From IMG/VR virus record IMGVR_UViG_3300048597_000271, positions 1-31,650 of that record: a DNA stretch of 31,650 nt. One strand, written 5' to 3'. Each line of letters opens with the position of its first letter. The first letter of the stretch is position 1. Shown here in pieces: positions 15,884 through 23,271 of this stretch. Under the pieces are notes generated by a model. It made no database searches. It saw only the letters and a program-made list of their open reading frames with translations, and was not told the DNA's origin. Source of the stretch: a virus. The translations under genes were made by a program, and so were the position numbers.

Positions 15884-16608
15884 TCACCTCGTGAATCCCG
15901 CGATCTTCGGTTCCCACTGTCGCGAGAGCGCTTTCAGCCCGGCTTCGAGTTCAGCAAACGCGAGTGCGGATTCCGCCTCTTCATGCTTGGCGCTTCTCGG
16001 CTTCCCGTCTTCCCGGTATCGCTTCGGAATGAGGTCGATCACATTCGGCCCGGTTCCACCCATGGCCTTGTTGATCATCATTCCCAGCGCGAGCGTATGG
16101 TTCCAAGCAAGCTTCTGGTTCCCGTCGAACATCTGCTGAACTTGCCGCAGTGTCAGCCCGCGGGGGTCGATGCCGACGACTCCGGCGAGTTCCCAGGCGT
16201 ATCCGAGAACATCGAACGGAGGCCCTTCTCCATCACCTCGTTCGACTTCTCCGTCATCCTCTGCATCGCCCGCGGCAGGTTCCTCTTCATCGCTTCCCGG
16301 CCGCGGGCTTTCGGGAAAAAATCCGTCATCCCGAGCAGCATTGCGTGCGTGGCGGCGTCCAGCGCTTCACCGTCCAGAGTTCGAAGGAACTGCTCCTGCG
16401 TGACTCCGGCGGCGGTCGCCTGCGGCTCGCAGATGAGCCAAATGGCGTCCACGATCTTGAGCGTGTCCGAGAACATCACCTCGGCGAGCTTCTCGCCGTC
16501 GGTGAAGATGTGAGCCAAGTCGATCCCGGTCTCGCGCTTGATGTCGCCGAGCAGCCCGATCGTCAGGTTCACCTTCCACTCGTGCGGTCCGGCCTTGAAC
16601 GCTGGCAT
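15884..16608 (-). CDS. Tail assembly chaperone, -1 frameshift product (GT-like)
   Basis: Two frames overlap upstream of the tape measure. The first (16608 to 16153) is the G-like protein. The second is one base back and stays open from the slippery heptamer to the stop at 15884. Shifting at T TTT TTC (16321-16315) would give 98 residues of the first frame plus 143 of the second, 241 in all. The fused part contains DVLGYAWELAGVVGIDPR and LTLRQVQQMFDG, which resemble the T domain of lambda-type GpGT chaperones. This product and the short form together help the tape measure fold and recruit tail tube protein. An ATG at 16132 could give an 82-residue fragment, but it has no good ribosome site. 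Confidence 0.8.
16153..16608 (-). CDS. Tail assembly chaperone, short form (G-like)
   Basis: This is the unshifted 151-residue protein, starting MPAFKAGPHEW, with GAGGTGAAAG upstream of the ATG. It resembles small tail-assembly chaperones in length, in its beta-like start and helical middle (LLGDIKRETGIDL, FLRTLDGEALDAATHAMLLG), and in its position between the tail-completion gene and the tape measure. Most ribosomes should make this form, and a minority the frameshift product. Confidence 0.75.
   Translation of the reverse strand: MPAFKAGPHEWKVNLTIGLLGDIKRETGIDLAHIFTDGEKLAEVMFSDTLKIVDAIWLICEPQATAAGVTQEQFLRTLDGEALDAATHAMLLGMTDFFPKARGREAMKRNLPRAMQRMTEKSNEVMEKGLRSMFSDTPGNSPESSASTPAG
16315..16321 (-). 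promoter_or_regulatory. -1 ribosomal frameshift slippery site
   Basis: On the - strand the codons read gat ttt ttc ccg, which contains the canonical X XXY YYZ heptamer T TTT TTC, in frame. Slipping back one base would keep both tRNAs paired (TTT, TTT). The -1 frame is open from there to 15884 with no stop. A GC-rich stretch (CCCGCGGCCGGG) follows and could form a small stem. Confidence 0.75.
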
Positions 16609-16619
16609 CTGCTTTCACC

Positions 16620-17057
16620 TCAGCGGATCAGGTTCTTGAACTCACCCGCGGCGTTGCCCTTCTCGGCGTCGAATGCGGGGAGCGTGTGCGGGTGCCGTTG
16701 TTCGATCTTCGCGGGGGCCACGCCGGGCCCGATCGGGGAACGGAACTCGGCGGGTCCGATCACCACCGACTTGTTGACCGGATCGAACGCGAAGAGCGTC
16801 AGTTCGCGGAGCGGGCTTGCGTTCTGCACCTTCTCCACTCCCTTGACCTTCGATTTCCGCTTGAACGCTCCCCGGTGAACGAACGGCGGCTGTCCGGGTG
16901 CGGCGGATGTCCCGAACGGCTTGTATTTGAGGCTGTTCTTGTCGCGGCGGCGGGTGTACGCGCCGAACTTCGAGAGCGCGGAACGGATCGCAGGCGGCAC
17001 TTTGTCGGTGACCGCCTTGGTGTCGAAGAACGTGACTTTCACACCGCCGATGTTCAT
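16620..17057 (-). CDS. Tail-completion/minor tail protein, HK97 gp10-like motif
   Basis: This encodes 145 residues. The segment SAAPGQPPFVHRGAFKR matches the P-G-x-P-P...G-x-L/F pattern of HK97 gp10-like tail proteins, which connect the head-tail interface to the tail tube. The N-terminal half has a basic region (RRRDKNSLKYK). No good ribosome site is seen before the ATG; it starts just after the stop of the tube protein gene, so translation probably depends on reinitiation. The order tube, this gene, chaperone is unusual for gp10-like proteins, which normally precede the tube, so the assignment is tentative. Confidence 0.55.
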   Translation of the reverse strand: MNIGGVKVTFFDTKAVTDKVPPAIRSALSKFGAYTRRRDKNSLKYKPFGTSAAPGQPPFVHRGAFKRKSKVKGVEKVQNASPLRELTLFAFDPVNKSVVIGPAEFRSPIGPGVAPAKIEQRHPHTLPAFDAEKGNAAGEFKNLIR

Positions 17058-17060
17058 GGG

Positions 17061-17531
17061 TTAGATCGCGGTCATCACCGGGGCCCCGGCCACCACCTTC
17101 ACCGAGTACGGCGGCAGCGTGCTCGGCGTCGGCATGAACTTGAGGTCTTCGTAGATGGCGTTCTGCAAGCCCTGGTCTTCCCCGGCCTCGGTCACTTGGC
17201 ACTGGAACCGCGAGCCGTAGCACCCGTTCGTGGTGCTCGGGCCGTTCAACACCATGATGTCGATGATGGTGTCCGGGCTGAACGCGGCGTCCATGATCGT
17301 GGTGATGTTCGCGTCACCCGTCACGAACTTGAGCTTCCCGGTGATGGACAGGTCCCCGAGCGTCTTGGCGATCATCTTGGCCGCGCTCTCGCGGCTGTTC
17401 ACCTCGGCGGTATCCCACGCCAAGCCGCGCATGAGGTCGGAGAATTGGGGAACCTCGCTCCACGTCGGTGAGACGTCCGAACCCGTGTTGAGGTAGAACT
17501 TCGCGTTTCGTCCCAAGCGTCGACCGGTCAT
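17061..17531 (-). CDS. Major tail tube protein
   Basis: This encodes 156 residues starting MTGRRLGRNAKFYLN, after GGGAGGG, with an ATGA overlap with the previous stop. It shows features of siphophage tail tube proteins: a short N-terminal arm, a central beta segment SITGKLKFVTGDAN, and a C-terminal beta part. It sits directly before the tail-completion and chaperone genes. Many copies stack to form the tube, and the tape measure sets the length. Confidence 0.7.
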   Translation of the reverse strand: MTGRRLGRNAKFYLNTGSDVSPTWSEVPQFSDLMRGLAWDTAEVNSRESAAKMIAKTLGDLSITGKLKFVTGDANITTIMDAAFSPDTIIDIMVLNGPSTTNGCYGSRFQCQVTEAGEDQGLQNAIYEDLKFMPTPSTLPPYSVKVVAGAPVMTAI

Positions 17532-18058
17532 AGCGAAACCCTCCCTCGGGTGTCCGTGTCTTCCACGAACGGGAACTCGGCCCAAGCCCAGAACGCTTTG
17601 TGCTGCAGGAGAACGTCTCGATCGACGATCACCTGCACCGACGCGTTTTCCTCGAGGGCGGGCACCACTTCATCGAGGAGAACGCACTCTGTCTGATTCG
17701 CGAGCGGGTTGAAGATGGTGTTCTGAAACCACGTCACCCGTTCATCGACCCATGAATTCGGCGGCGTCTTCGGGTCCTCTTCGCTCTCGGGGATGTACCG
17801 TTCCACCACGAGAACCCGGAACTTGTAGTTCCGCTGCTGGTCGTTTCGCGTGATCAGGTCCGCGCTGTACGCGTCGGGCGCGGGGATCACGTACACCTGT
17901 CGGCCGTTGAGAAGCTCGCTTTCGTCAACGTCCTCGGTCAGGTTGATTTCCGGGATCCACGAACGCGTGCATCCGTCGGCCGTTCCCCGGTCGGTCCAGT
18001 TCGTGAGGATTAGCGCGGCCGCGGCATCGCACACGGCCAGAATGCGAGCGTTCGCCAT
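17528..18058 (-). CDS. Tail terminator/neck-like protein
   Basis: This encodes 176 residues. Terminator-like features include its position directly upstream of the tube gene, a beta-alpha pattern with a helix near residues 1-20, and beta segments YKFRVLVVERYIPE and ASVQVIVDRDVLL. It was not recognised by a named motif. No strong ribosome site precedes the ATG, which lies four bases after a stop; coupling is likely. Proteins here close the tail end facing the head. Confidence 0.5.
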   Translation of the reverse strand: MANARILAVCDAAAALILTNWTDRGTADGCTRSWIPEINLTEDVDESELLNGRQVYVIPAPDAYSADLITRNDQQRNYKFRVLVVERYIPESEEDPKTPPNSWVDERVTWFQNTIFNPLANQTECVLLDEVVPALEENASVQVIVDRDVLLQHKAFWAWAEFPFVEDTDTRGRVSL

Positions 18059-18062
18059 GGGA

Positions 18063-18320
18063 TCAGGACTCGATGGTCGAGGCGCCCGGCGTCGTCGCGG
18101 TCGGTTCGCTCACGCCGAGGAGCTTGCCGAGGTGAACGTCCCGGTGAACCTGCATCACGCAATCCGGGTTCTGCGTCACCTTCTGGTTCACGTGCGCGAG
18201 AAGCTCGTCCGTCGGCTTGTGGCCGTGCTCTTCGAGTGCGGCCTTGAGTTCGGCACCCCGCACCGTGACGAACGCACCGGGCGCGGCCTCGGCAGCTTCT
18301 CGAATCTTGCTGAGTGACAT
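18063..18320 (-). CDS. Small phage protein in the connector block, unknown function
   Basis: This encodes 85 residues starting MSLSKIREAAEAAPG, with GAGGTTCGA just before the ATG. A long open frame upstream is noise across the neighbouring gene; the ribosome site marks the real start. The sequence is helical, with a basic segment and a low-complexity Ser/Thr/Pro tail. Its position between the small connector genes and the tail terminator suggests a head-tail joining role. Confidence 0.5.
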   Translation of the reverse strand: MSLSKIREAAEAAPGAFVTVRGAELKAALEEHGHKPTDELLAHVNQKVTQNPDCVMQVHRDVHLGKLLGVSEPTATTPGASTIES

Positions 18321-18334
18321 TCGAACCTCGGGGG

Positions 18335-18577
18335 TTAGGTGTTCGGTTCCCATTCGAGGAACACGCGCCATCGGTGCGGCCCGCCGTCCGCTCGCACACC
18401 ATTCACCCGCAGTGTGCCCGGCGCGTGTCCGTCGATTTCCTGTTCGTTCGGCTTCCCGAGTTCGGCCTCGAGAAGCTGCTTGACGTCGCGGAGTTCGCGG
18501 TTGTCGACCCGCAACCGGGAAACGAGCGTTCCCTCGGTCGTCGTTTTCGTCTCGCGAATCGCAAGTCCGGCGGTCAT
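18335..18577 (-). CDS. Small connector-region protein, unknown function
   Basis: This encodes 80 residues starting MTAGLAIRETKTT, with its ATG in a 4-base ATGA overlap with the upstream stop. Strand-like segments (GTLVSRLRVDNREL, HRWRVFLEWEPN) suggest a beta protein. It lies in the run of short genes that in siphophages encodes head-tail connectors. Confidence 0.5.
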   Translation of the reverse strand: MTAGLAIRETKTTTEGTLVSRLRVDNRELRDVKQLLEAELGKPNEQEIDGHAPGTLRVNGVRADGGPHRWRVFLEWEPNT

Positions 18578-18951
18578 ACGGGCCGTTTCCGTTTCGTGTG
18601 CACAAGCCACATTTGCCGTGTCAGGTCGAGGTACCGGGCGGGCGGCTCCCCGGTCGGCGTGGCGATTTCGAACGTCACCGGCTGGCCGTCGATCACCTCG
18701 GTGATCCGATCATCTTTGAGCGGTTGCACCTGTTTCCCGTCGATCACCAGTTCGGCGACGGCGAACACGTAATCGCGTTCGCCCCACACCACCGAAGCAC
18801 CCGGCTCGTCCGTGTTCCGCGCGAACATCGTGTTTCCAAGCCACGCGCGGAGAGTGATTGCTTTCGTTCCGCGGCTGTACGTCACCTCTCGCCCGTCGGA
18901 TTCCCGCTTGCGGGCGATCAGCGCCGCGGCTCCGTCGTCCAGCAGTCCCAC
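18574..18951 (-). CDS. Head-tail connector-like protein
   Basis: This encodes 125 residues from GTG, preceded by GGGGTGA. The sequence has a helical N-terminus (MGLLDDGAAALIARKRE) followed by a beta-rich body, a pattern seen in small connector or stopper proteins. It is in the right location: after the capsid genes and before the tail terminator. Confidence 0.5.
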   Translation of the reverse strand: MGLLDDGAAALIARKRESDGREVTYSRGTKAITLRAWLGNTMFARNTDEPGASVVWGERDYVFAVAELVIDGKQVQPLKDDRITEVIDGQPVTFEIATPTGEPPARYLDLTRQMWLVHTKRKRPV

Positions 18952-18954
18952 GGC

Positions 18955-19245
18955 TCACCCCTGCGGTGCTTCGGTCAGTTCTGGGCTTGGGTCGGGGAAC
19001 GGGAACGGGGCGTAGATCGCGCATTCCGGCACGCCGTTGATCGTGGCGGGCAGGCATGCACTGAAACCGTCCGGGGCCACCTGGACGCTTCGGTCCGTGC
19101 GGTTGATCAGGATCCGCCGCGGGTCCGTCTTCCCGCTGAGGACATCCGCGAACAGGGCCAGCAGGTTCGCGAAGGATGCGTCCTGCTGTTCGATCCGAAC
19201 GGCTTGACGGCCGATGCGTGCATAGAGGTCTGCGGTCGGGTCCAT
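18955..19245 (-). CDS. Phage protein of unknown function
   Basis: This encodes 96 residues, with a helical N-terminal half (YARIGRQAVRIEQQDASFANLL) and a Pro-rich C-terminus (FPFPDPSPELTEAPQG). The start has ACGAGGAAAG before the ATG. It is the first of the four short genes after the capsid-decoration gene. The stop is three bases before the next start. Confidence 0.55.
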   Translation of the reverse strand: MDPTADLYARIGRQAVRIEQQDASFANLLALFADVLSGKTDPRRILINRTDRSVQVAPDGFSACLPATINGVPECAIYAPFPFPDPSPELTEAPQG

Positions 19246-19281
19246 TGTCTCTTTCCTCGTAAGAGTTCCTCCTCAAATGCA

Positions 19282-19359
19282 CGTGAACGGTAGCCGGTGA
19301 GGAACCGGATTTCGGTCATGGCCGGGATGCGCGCCCGGCAGCGACCTACACCGTTCACG
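19282..19359. other. Structured intergenic element with nested inverted repeats
   Basis: Outer arms CGTGAACGGT (19282-19291) and ACCGTTCACG (19350-19359) enclose two hairpins, CCGGT-GAGGA-ACCGG (19294-19308) and GCCGGG-7 bases-CCCGGC (19321-19339). The whole could fold like a three-arm junction of 78 bases. It fills the gap between the decoration gene and the first connector gene. No tRNA consensus was found. Confidence 0.35.
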
Positions 19360-19406
19360 GCCCGGTCGAAAACCCTCCCCCTCGGGGGCCTCCGACCTGG
19401 CTCCGA

Positions 19407-20738
19407 TTACAGCGGGGCGAGACCGCACACCACCTTGCAGTTGGCAAGGCTGCTCATGGTCCCGGCGACCACCACACCCAGACGATCACCAGCGGCGAAC
19501 GTCAGGCTCGCAATGGTCGAAATCAGCGTGCCGCTCACCACCGTGTTGGTCGTGCCGGATAGCGACATCGTGCCCGTGAGGAGCGCGGTACCGGAACCGG
19601 CTGCGGTGGTTCCGGTGAGTTTCTCGACGGTGAGCGTGCCGCTCGAGCTTGCGGTCGAGAAGAACGCTTTCACGCTCTTGAGGATCATGGCGCGGTTGGC
19701 GACGAAGATCGCACGGCTGGCGTCGGTCGCGCTGAGCGACTCCTGCACGAAGATCATGTTCGCGTCACCGTTGACGCGGAATTCGCCGGGCGTTCCGGTG
19801 CTCACCGCGGTACCGGGCACCAAGTTCACGTGCCCGCCCGCGTTGGTGCCGCCCGCACCGTTCCCGGCCGTGATGGTCACCGAGGCACCGTTCGCGCTCG
19901 TGGCCGAGCCGACACTGATGTTCACCGCGCCCGCAGCACCGGACGAAGCGCCGCCTGCGCCCGAGGTGATCGTGATGGCACCACCGGCCCCGGTCGCACC
20001 ACCGGCACCACCGATCAGGCCGGAGGCACCACCGGCACCGGAGCCGTTGCCCGCACCGCCGGTCGAGGTGTTGGCCCCGCCGACGCCGTTGCCGTTGGTC
20101 CCGGCTCCGCCGACGGACGACACCGCGCCGCCGTTCCCGGACGTCGCGCCGCCCGCGCCGCCGGTGATCGTCACCGCGCCGCCCACCCCGGTGATACCGG
20201 GCGTGCCGCCGGTGATCGTGATGGCGCCGCCCGCGTTGCCCGCGGTGCTCGACGTGCCGCCGGTCAGGGCGATCGCGCCGCCTTGAGCCGCCGATTGGCC
20301 GTTGATGCCGAGCGACGAATCGGAACCGGTGATGTCGTCGGCCGTGACGCTCCCCGCGATGGTCGCGGTACGCTTGGCCGCGGACAGCTTGGTCCGCACG
20401 TAGTTCACACCCGTGGCGGCGTCCTTCGTGGCGAAGCCCATCAGCACGTTGCCGCTTGCCGTCGAGGTAGCGCAGCCCGTTCCCGCGGTGCCGAGCAGCG
20501 GGTTTCCGGTGGCGTTCCAGTAAACCGCATCGCCCGCGCTGAACGTGCTCGAATCCTTCGGCACGTCGTAAATGTTCACGCCGTCGAGACTGTTCAGGCC
20601 GGGTTGGTTCGGGTCGCACGGGAGCACCACGAACGGGATGCTGCCCATGACGTACACGTCACCCGGGTTGCGGGTGGTGGTGGTCGGGTCGGGGATGCTT
20701 TCACCCGACTGGATTTTGAGGCACGGGGTCTGCGCCAT
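19407..20738 (-). CDS. Capsid decoration protein (DUF2190-like) fused to a glycine-rich repeat domain
   Basis: This encodes 443 residues. Residues 1 to about 130 look like a DUF2190 decoration domain: NPGDVYVMGSIPFVVLPCD, a VPKDSSTFSAGDAVYWN segment, and a GFATKDAATG segment. Residues about 150-315 are about ten glycine-rich units of 15-17 residues with the core G-G-A-I/V-T-I-T-G-G, the kind of pattern that can form a beta solenoid. The C-terminal 120 residues form a separate beta domain (GTLTVEKLTGTTAAGSG and TFAAGDRLGVVV). DUF2190 proteins trim the outside of capsids; the rest may be a surface spike. It sits directly after the major capsid gene, the expected place. GAGGA precedes the ATG. 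Confidence 0.7.
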   Translation of the reverse strand: MAQTPCLKIQSGESIPDPTTTTRNPGDVYVMGSIPFVVLPCDPNQPGLNSLDGVNIYDVPKDSSTFSAGDAVYWNATGNPLLGTAGTGCATSTASGNVLMGFATKDAATGVNYVRTKLSAAKRTATIAGSVTADDITGSDSSLGINGQSAAQGGAIALTGGTSSTAGNAGGAITITGGTPGITGVGGAVTITGGAGGATSGNGGAVSSVGGAGTNGNGVGGANTSTGGAGNGSGAGGASGLIGGAGGATGAGGAITITSGAGGASSGAAGAVNISVGSATSANGASVTITAGNGAGGTNAGGHVNLVPGTAVSTGTPGEFRVNGDANMIFVQESLSATDASRAIFVANRAMILKSVKAFFSTASSSGTLTVEKLTGTTAAGSGTALLTGTMSLSGTTNTVVSGTLISTIASLTFAAGDRLGVVVAGTMSSLANCKVVCGLAPL

Positions 20739-20808
20739 GGCGTTGGTTCCTCAGACGGGTGAATCGAGTGGTTCGAAACAAAGCCCGGTTTCGGCGTGGG
20801 CGGCGCCT

Positions 20809-20836
20809 GCGCGGGCCGGAGTTCACCGGCCCGCGC
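20809..20836 (-). terminator. Strong stem-loop after the capsid gene
   Basis: GCGCGGGCCGG (20809-20819) and CCGGCCCGCGC (20826-20836) form a perfect 11-bp stem around AGTTCA. It lies 12 bases past the capsid fusion stop, before the decoration gene. A second small hairpin CGAAAC/GTTTCG (20774-20793) follows on the - strand. No clear T-run is present, so it may slow or protect mRNA rather than end it. Confidence 0.5.
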
Positions 20837-20847
20837 GTGTTTCGCGA

Positions 20848-23271
20848 TCACGATCCGGCGGACTTCACGCCACCGCGGAAGTTCTGCATGCTCACGCCGA
20901 TGCCGCCCCAGCCACGCATCGAGATTCCGAGCATGTTGAACTGCCAATCCTGCCCGGCGGTCTGGATCTGCGGCGTCATCTGGCCGTTCAGCGCGGCCAA
21001 CTGGATCACCGGCATCACCGAGGGGTTGGCGAGCAGGTACCACGCCGTGGTGGAGTACCCGGTGTAAGCCGCGTTCGAGAGATAACGCGACATGACGGGC
21101 TTGAATCGGCCCTTCCAAATGTTCGTGTTGGCCTGCTTGGAAGCGGCCGCGGTGCTCGCGAGTCCGGCCATGACGATGAACTGCGCGTTCATCAGTTCGA
21201 TCGCGTTCACGTCCAGTTCGGAGGGGTAGAGCAGAATCTCGGCATCGACGCCGAGGGGCTTCCCGGCCGGGTCGACCTGCTTGTCGAACAGCAGCTTCGC
21301 GGCCTTGATGCCGTCGCTGGTCAGCGTCGAACCCGCACCGCTGCTGAGGTTCGAGTTGCCGCTCTGCGTGCCGAGCGTGTGCGCGGCGGCGAAGAAGTTG
21401 GTGCTTCCGCCTTCGTCGTACCCGGGGTTGAGGAACTTGGTCCACACCAAGTCGTTGACGCGGAGGCCCCACCCGCGGCCGAGCATCATGGGAAGCTGGC
21501 CGAACGCGCTCAAGTCGTCGTTGATGATGTACTGCAGGTCCAACGTGAGCATGCGGGCCTGCAACGCGGCTTGGTTCGCGTACGGGTTGTCCCCGACGGT
21601 CGCGTGCTGGATCGTTCCCGCGGGGCTGAGCGGTTGGAACTGGAAGTCCCCGAAGAGTTGCACGCTCTTCGTCGGCTTCAAGTCCTTCACCGGCAGCACG
21701 TGGCAGATGTCGAGGTAGGCCTGCTCGGTGAACATGTACCCTTGCAGCAGGAACTTGTTCTGCACGTTGGCGAGCGTGGCCGGGGTGTTGACCGTGCTCG
21801 GGCCGTCGGCGCGAATCGCCCCGCTCAGGTACGCGGCCACTTCACCCCACGCGCCCGGATCGTTGAACGTGGCCGGGCCGCGGTAGCCGTTGTTCGCGGC
21901 CAGCATCGTGAGAAGCTGCTGCAGGCCGAGGCGACCGCGGAACCGGGTGTGCGCGGACTGCCGCACCTGGTCGGTGTAGCGTGCGTTCAGTTCGGCCGTG
22001 ATGCGGCGTTCCTCGCGCTCCGACACGCGGCGGCGTCCGTCTTCCCCGTGGGCGTAGAAGTCCTTGTCGAAGAGCTTGAAGTCCGGCAGCGCGTCGAACA
22101 CCGCGGCCTCGAGCACCGCGCCGTTGAGGATCGGCTCACCGGGGATGTGGACATGCGGCCCGCCCGCGCTGTTCGGCCGGGCTTGGCGAAGCGCGTGCAG
22201 TTCGACCTTGTTCGGGCTCCATCCGGCTTCGATCGCGTGCGCGATCAGGTCCACCGTCTGGCCGTTCACCTCGACGGTGAAATGGTGTCCCGGATTCGCG
22301 GCGGTGAACTTCATCATCCGCGCGTGAATCTCGTTCTGGCGGCGAACCTCGGCGGCGGCGGCGGCGCGAGCGGCCTTCACGCCGTCCTGGACACCCGCGG
22401 CCGCGGCGGCGCGGATGGATTGCCCGGATTTCCCGGCCTTCGCTTTGGCCTTGGCCTTCTCGGTGTCGGTCTCGCTCGGTTCGCCTTCGGCGTCGACTTC
22501 CGAGTCCTCGGAATCGTCGTCCGCGGCCTCCGTGTCCGTGTCCGTGTCCTCGGCCATGCACTTTTTGAGGTTGGCCTTGGCCTCGTCGTCGCTCATCTTG
22601 TCGATTTCCTCGTCCGAGAACTTCGACCCGGCGAGCTTGAGCATGGCTTTCGCGTTCATCTGGCGGGCTCCCTTTGAAGCGGCGACGGTCGCGGACGTGT
22701 TACCGTCTGCGCCTAGTGGAACGAACGAGATTTCACCGAGTTCCGTCACTCGGCTGATGGTGCACGGGCCGCGGTGAAGCTCCCCGTTCACTTCGAGTTC
22801 CTCTCCGGCCTCGAGGAACTCCGTGACAACCGGCTCGGCGCCGATCGACAATTGCCACTTGAACCCGTTCTTCGCGGGCGTGGTCACCTTCGCGGTGTGG
22901 TGCGGCTCTCCGCTGAACACGCCTGCGATCAATATTCCCTTGTCGGGCCCGTCCTTCTTGACGGTCACCGATTCCGTGTGTCCGACGATCTGCTCGTGAT
23001 CGTGCTGCCGAAGAACGGGGCGTTGCTGGTCCGGGATCCGCACACCTTCGAGATCGACGATCAGGTCTCCGTACCATCCGCCGGGCCGCATGCTGGCCCC
23101 GGTGTACGCGTTCCCGGCGAACGTCCCGAGCTTCTTGCCTTCCGCGGGCTCGCCCTGGATCTGGCATTCGATCCCGGCCGCGGCCGTGAACGGCTTGCGT
23201 TCGGCCTTCGCATTCCGCGCGGCGGCGCGGGCGGCTTTGTTGGCTCGGATTCGCCAGTTCTTCCGGCTCAT
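20848..23271 (-). CDS. Prohead protease / major capsid protein fusion
   Basis: This encodes 807 residues. Residues about 60-190 resemble a phage prohead protease: the RQHDHEQIVGHT segment (H90/H92) and WQLSIGAEP (S142) fit a His/Ser active site. Residues about 205-330 form a charged, Ala/Glu-rich scaffold-like linker. Residues about 380-807 form the capsid domain, with a Mu gpT-type look (DLDLQYIINDDLS-like segment, ELMNAQFIVMAG). Such protease-MCP fusions are known, and the protease normally removes the scaffold. The start overlaps the portal stop as ATGA (23271). An internal ATG at 22659 could start the scaffold plus capsid part alone. Confidence 0.82.
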   Translation of the reverse strand: MSRKNWRIRANKAARAAARNAKAERKPFTAAAGIECQIQGEPAEGKKLGTFAGNAYTGASMRPGGWYGDLIVDLEGVRIPDQQRPVLRQHDHEQIVGHTESVTVKKDGPDKGILIAGVFSGEPHHTAKVTTPAKNGFKWQLSIGAEPVVTEFLEAGEELEVNGELHRGPCTISRVTELGEISFVPLGADGNTSATVAASKGARQMNAKAMLKLAGSKFSDEEIDKMSDDEAKANLKKCMAEDTDTDTEAADDDSEDSEVDAEGEPSETDTEKAKAKAKAGKSGQSIRAAAAAGVQDGVKAARAAAAAEVRRQNEIHARMMKFTAANPGHHFTVEVNGQTVDLIAHAIEAGWSPNKVELHALRQARPNSAGGPHVHIPGEPILNGAVLEAAVFDALPDFKLFDKDFYAHGEDGRRRVSEREERRITAELNARYTDQVRQSAHTRFRGRLGLQQLLTMLAANNGYRGPATFNDPGAWGEVAAYLSGAIRADGPSTVNTPATLANVQNKFLLQGYMFTEQAYLDICHVLPVKDLKPTKSVQLFGDFQFQPLSPAGTIQHATVGDNPYANQAALQARMLTLDLQYIINDDLSAFGQLPMMLGRGWGLRVNDLVWTKFLNPGYDEGGSTNFFAAAHTLGTQSGNSNLSSGAGSTLTSDGIKAAKLLFDKQVDPAGKPLGVDAEILLYPSELDVNAIELMNAQFIVMAGLASTAAASKQANTNIWKGRFKPVMSRYLSNAAYTGYSTTAWYLLANPSVMPVIQLAALNGQMTPQIQTAGQDWQFNMLGISMRGWGGIGVSMQNFRGGVKSAGS
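22657..22675 (-). promoter_or_regulatory. Possible internal ribosome site and start within the protease-capsid gene
   Basis: AAAGGGAG (22675-22668) lies eight bases before an in-frame ATG (22659), residue 205 of the fusion. Starting here would give about 603 residues: scaffold linker plus capsid, without protease. This recalls nested scaffold starts in other phages. It is not shown to be used. Confidence 0.45.

Noticed and set aside
15884-16132. Independent 82-residue gene
   Set aside because: The ATG has no good ribosome site and the frame is open upstream to a slippery site, so it is better read as the frameshift extension.
19282-19359. tRNA gene
   Set aside because: Fold has a 7-base loop in one arm, but lacks a proper D arm, U33 and the T-loop consensus on either strand.
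20572-22677. 701-codon + strand open frame over the capsid region
   Set aside because: Antisense to the decoration and protease-capsid genes, with antisense-like composition and no start signal.
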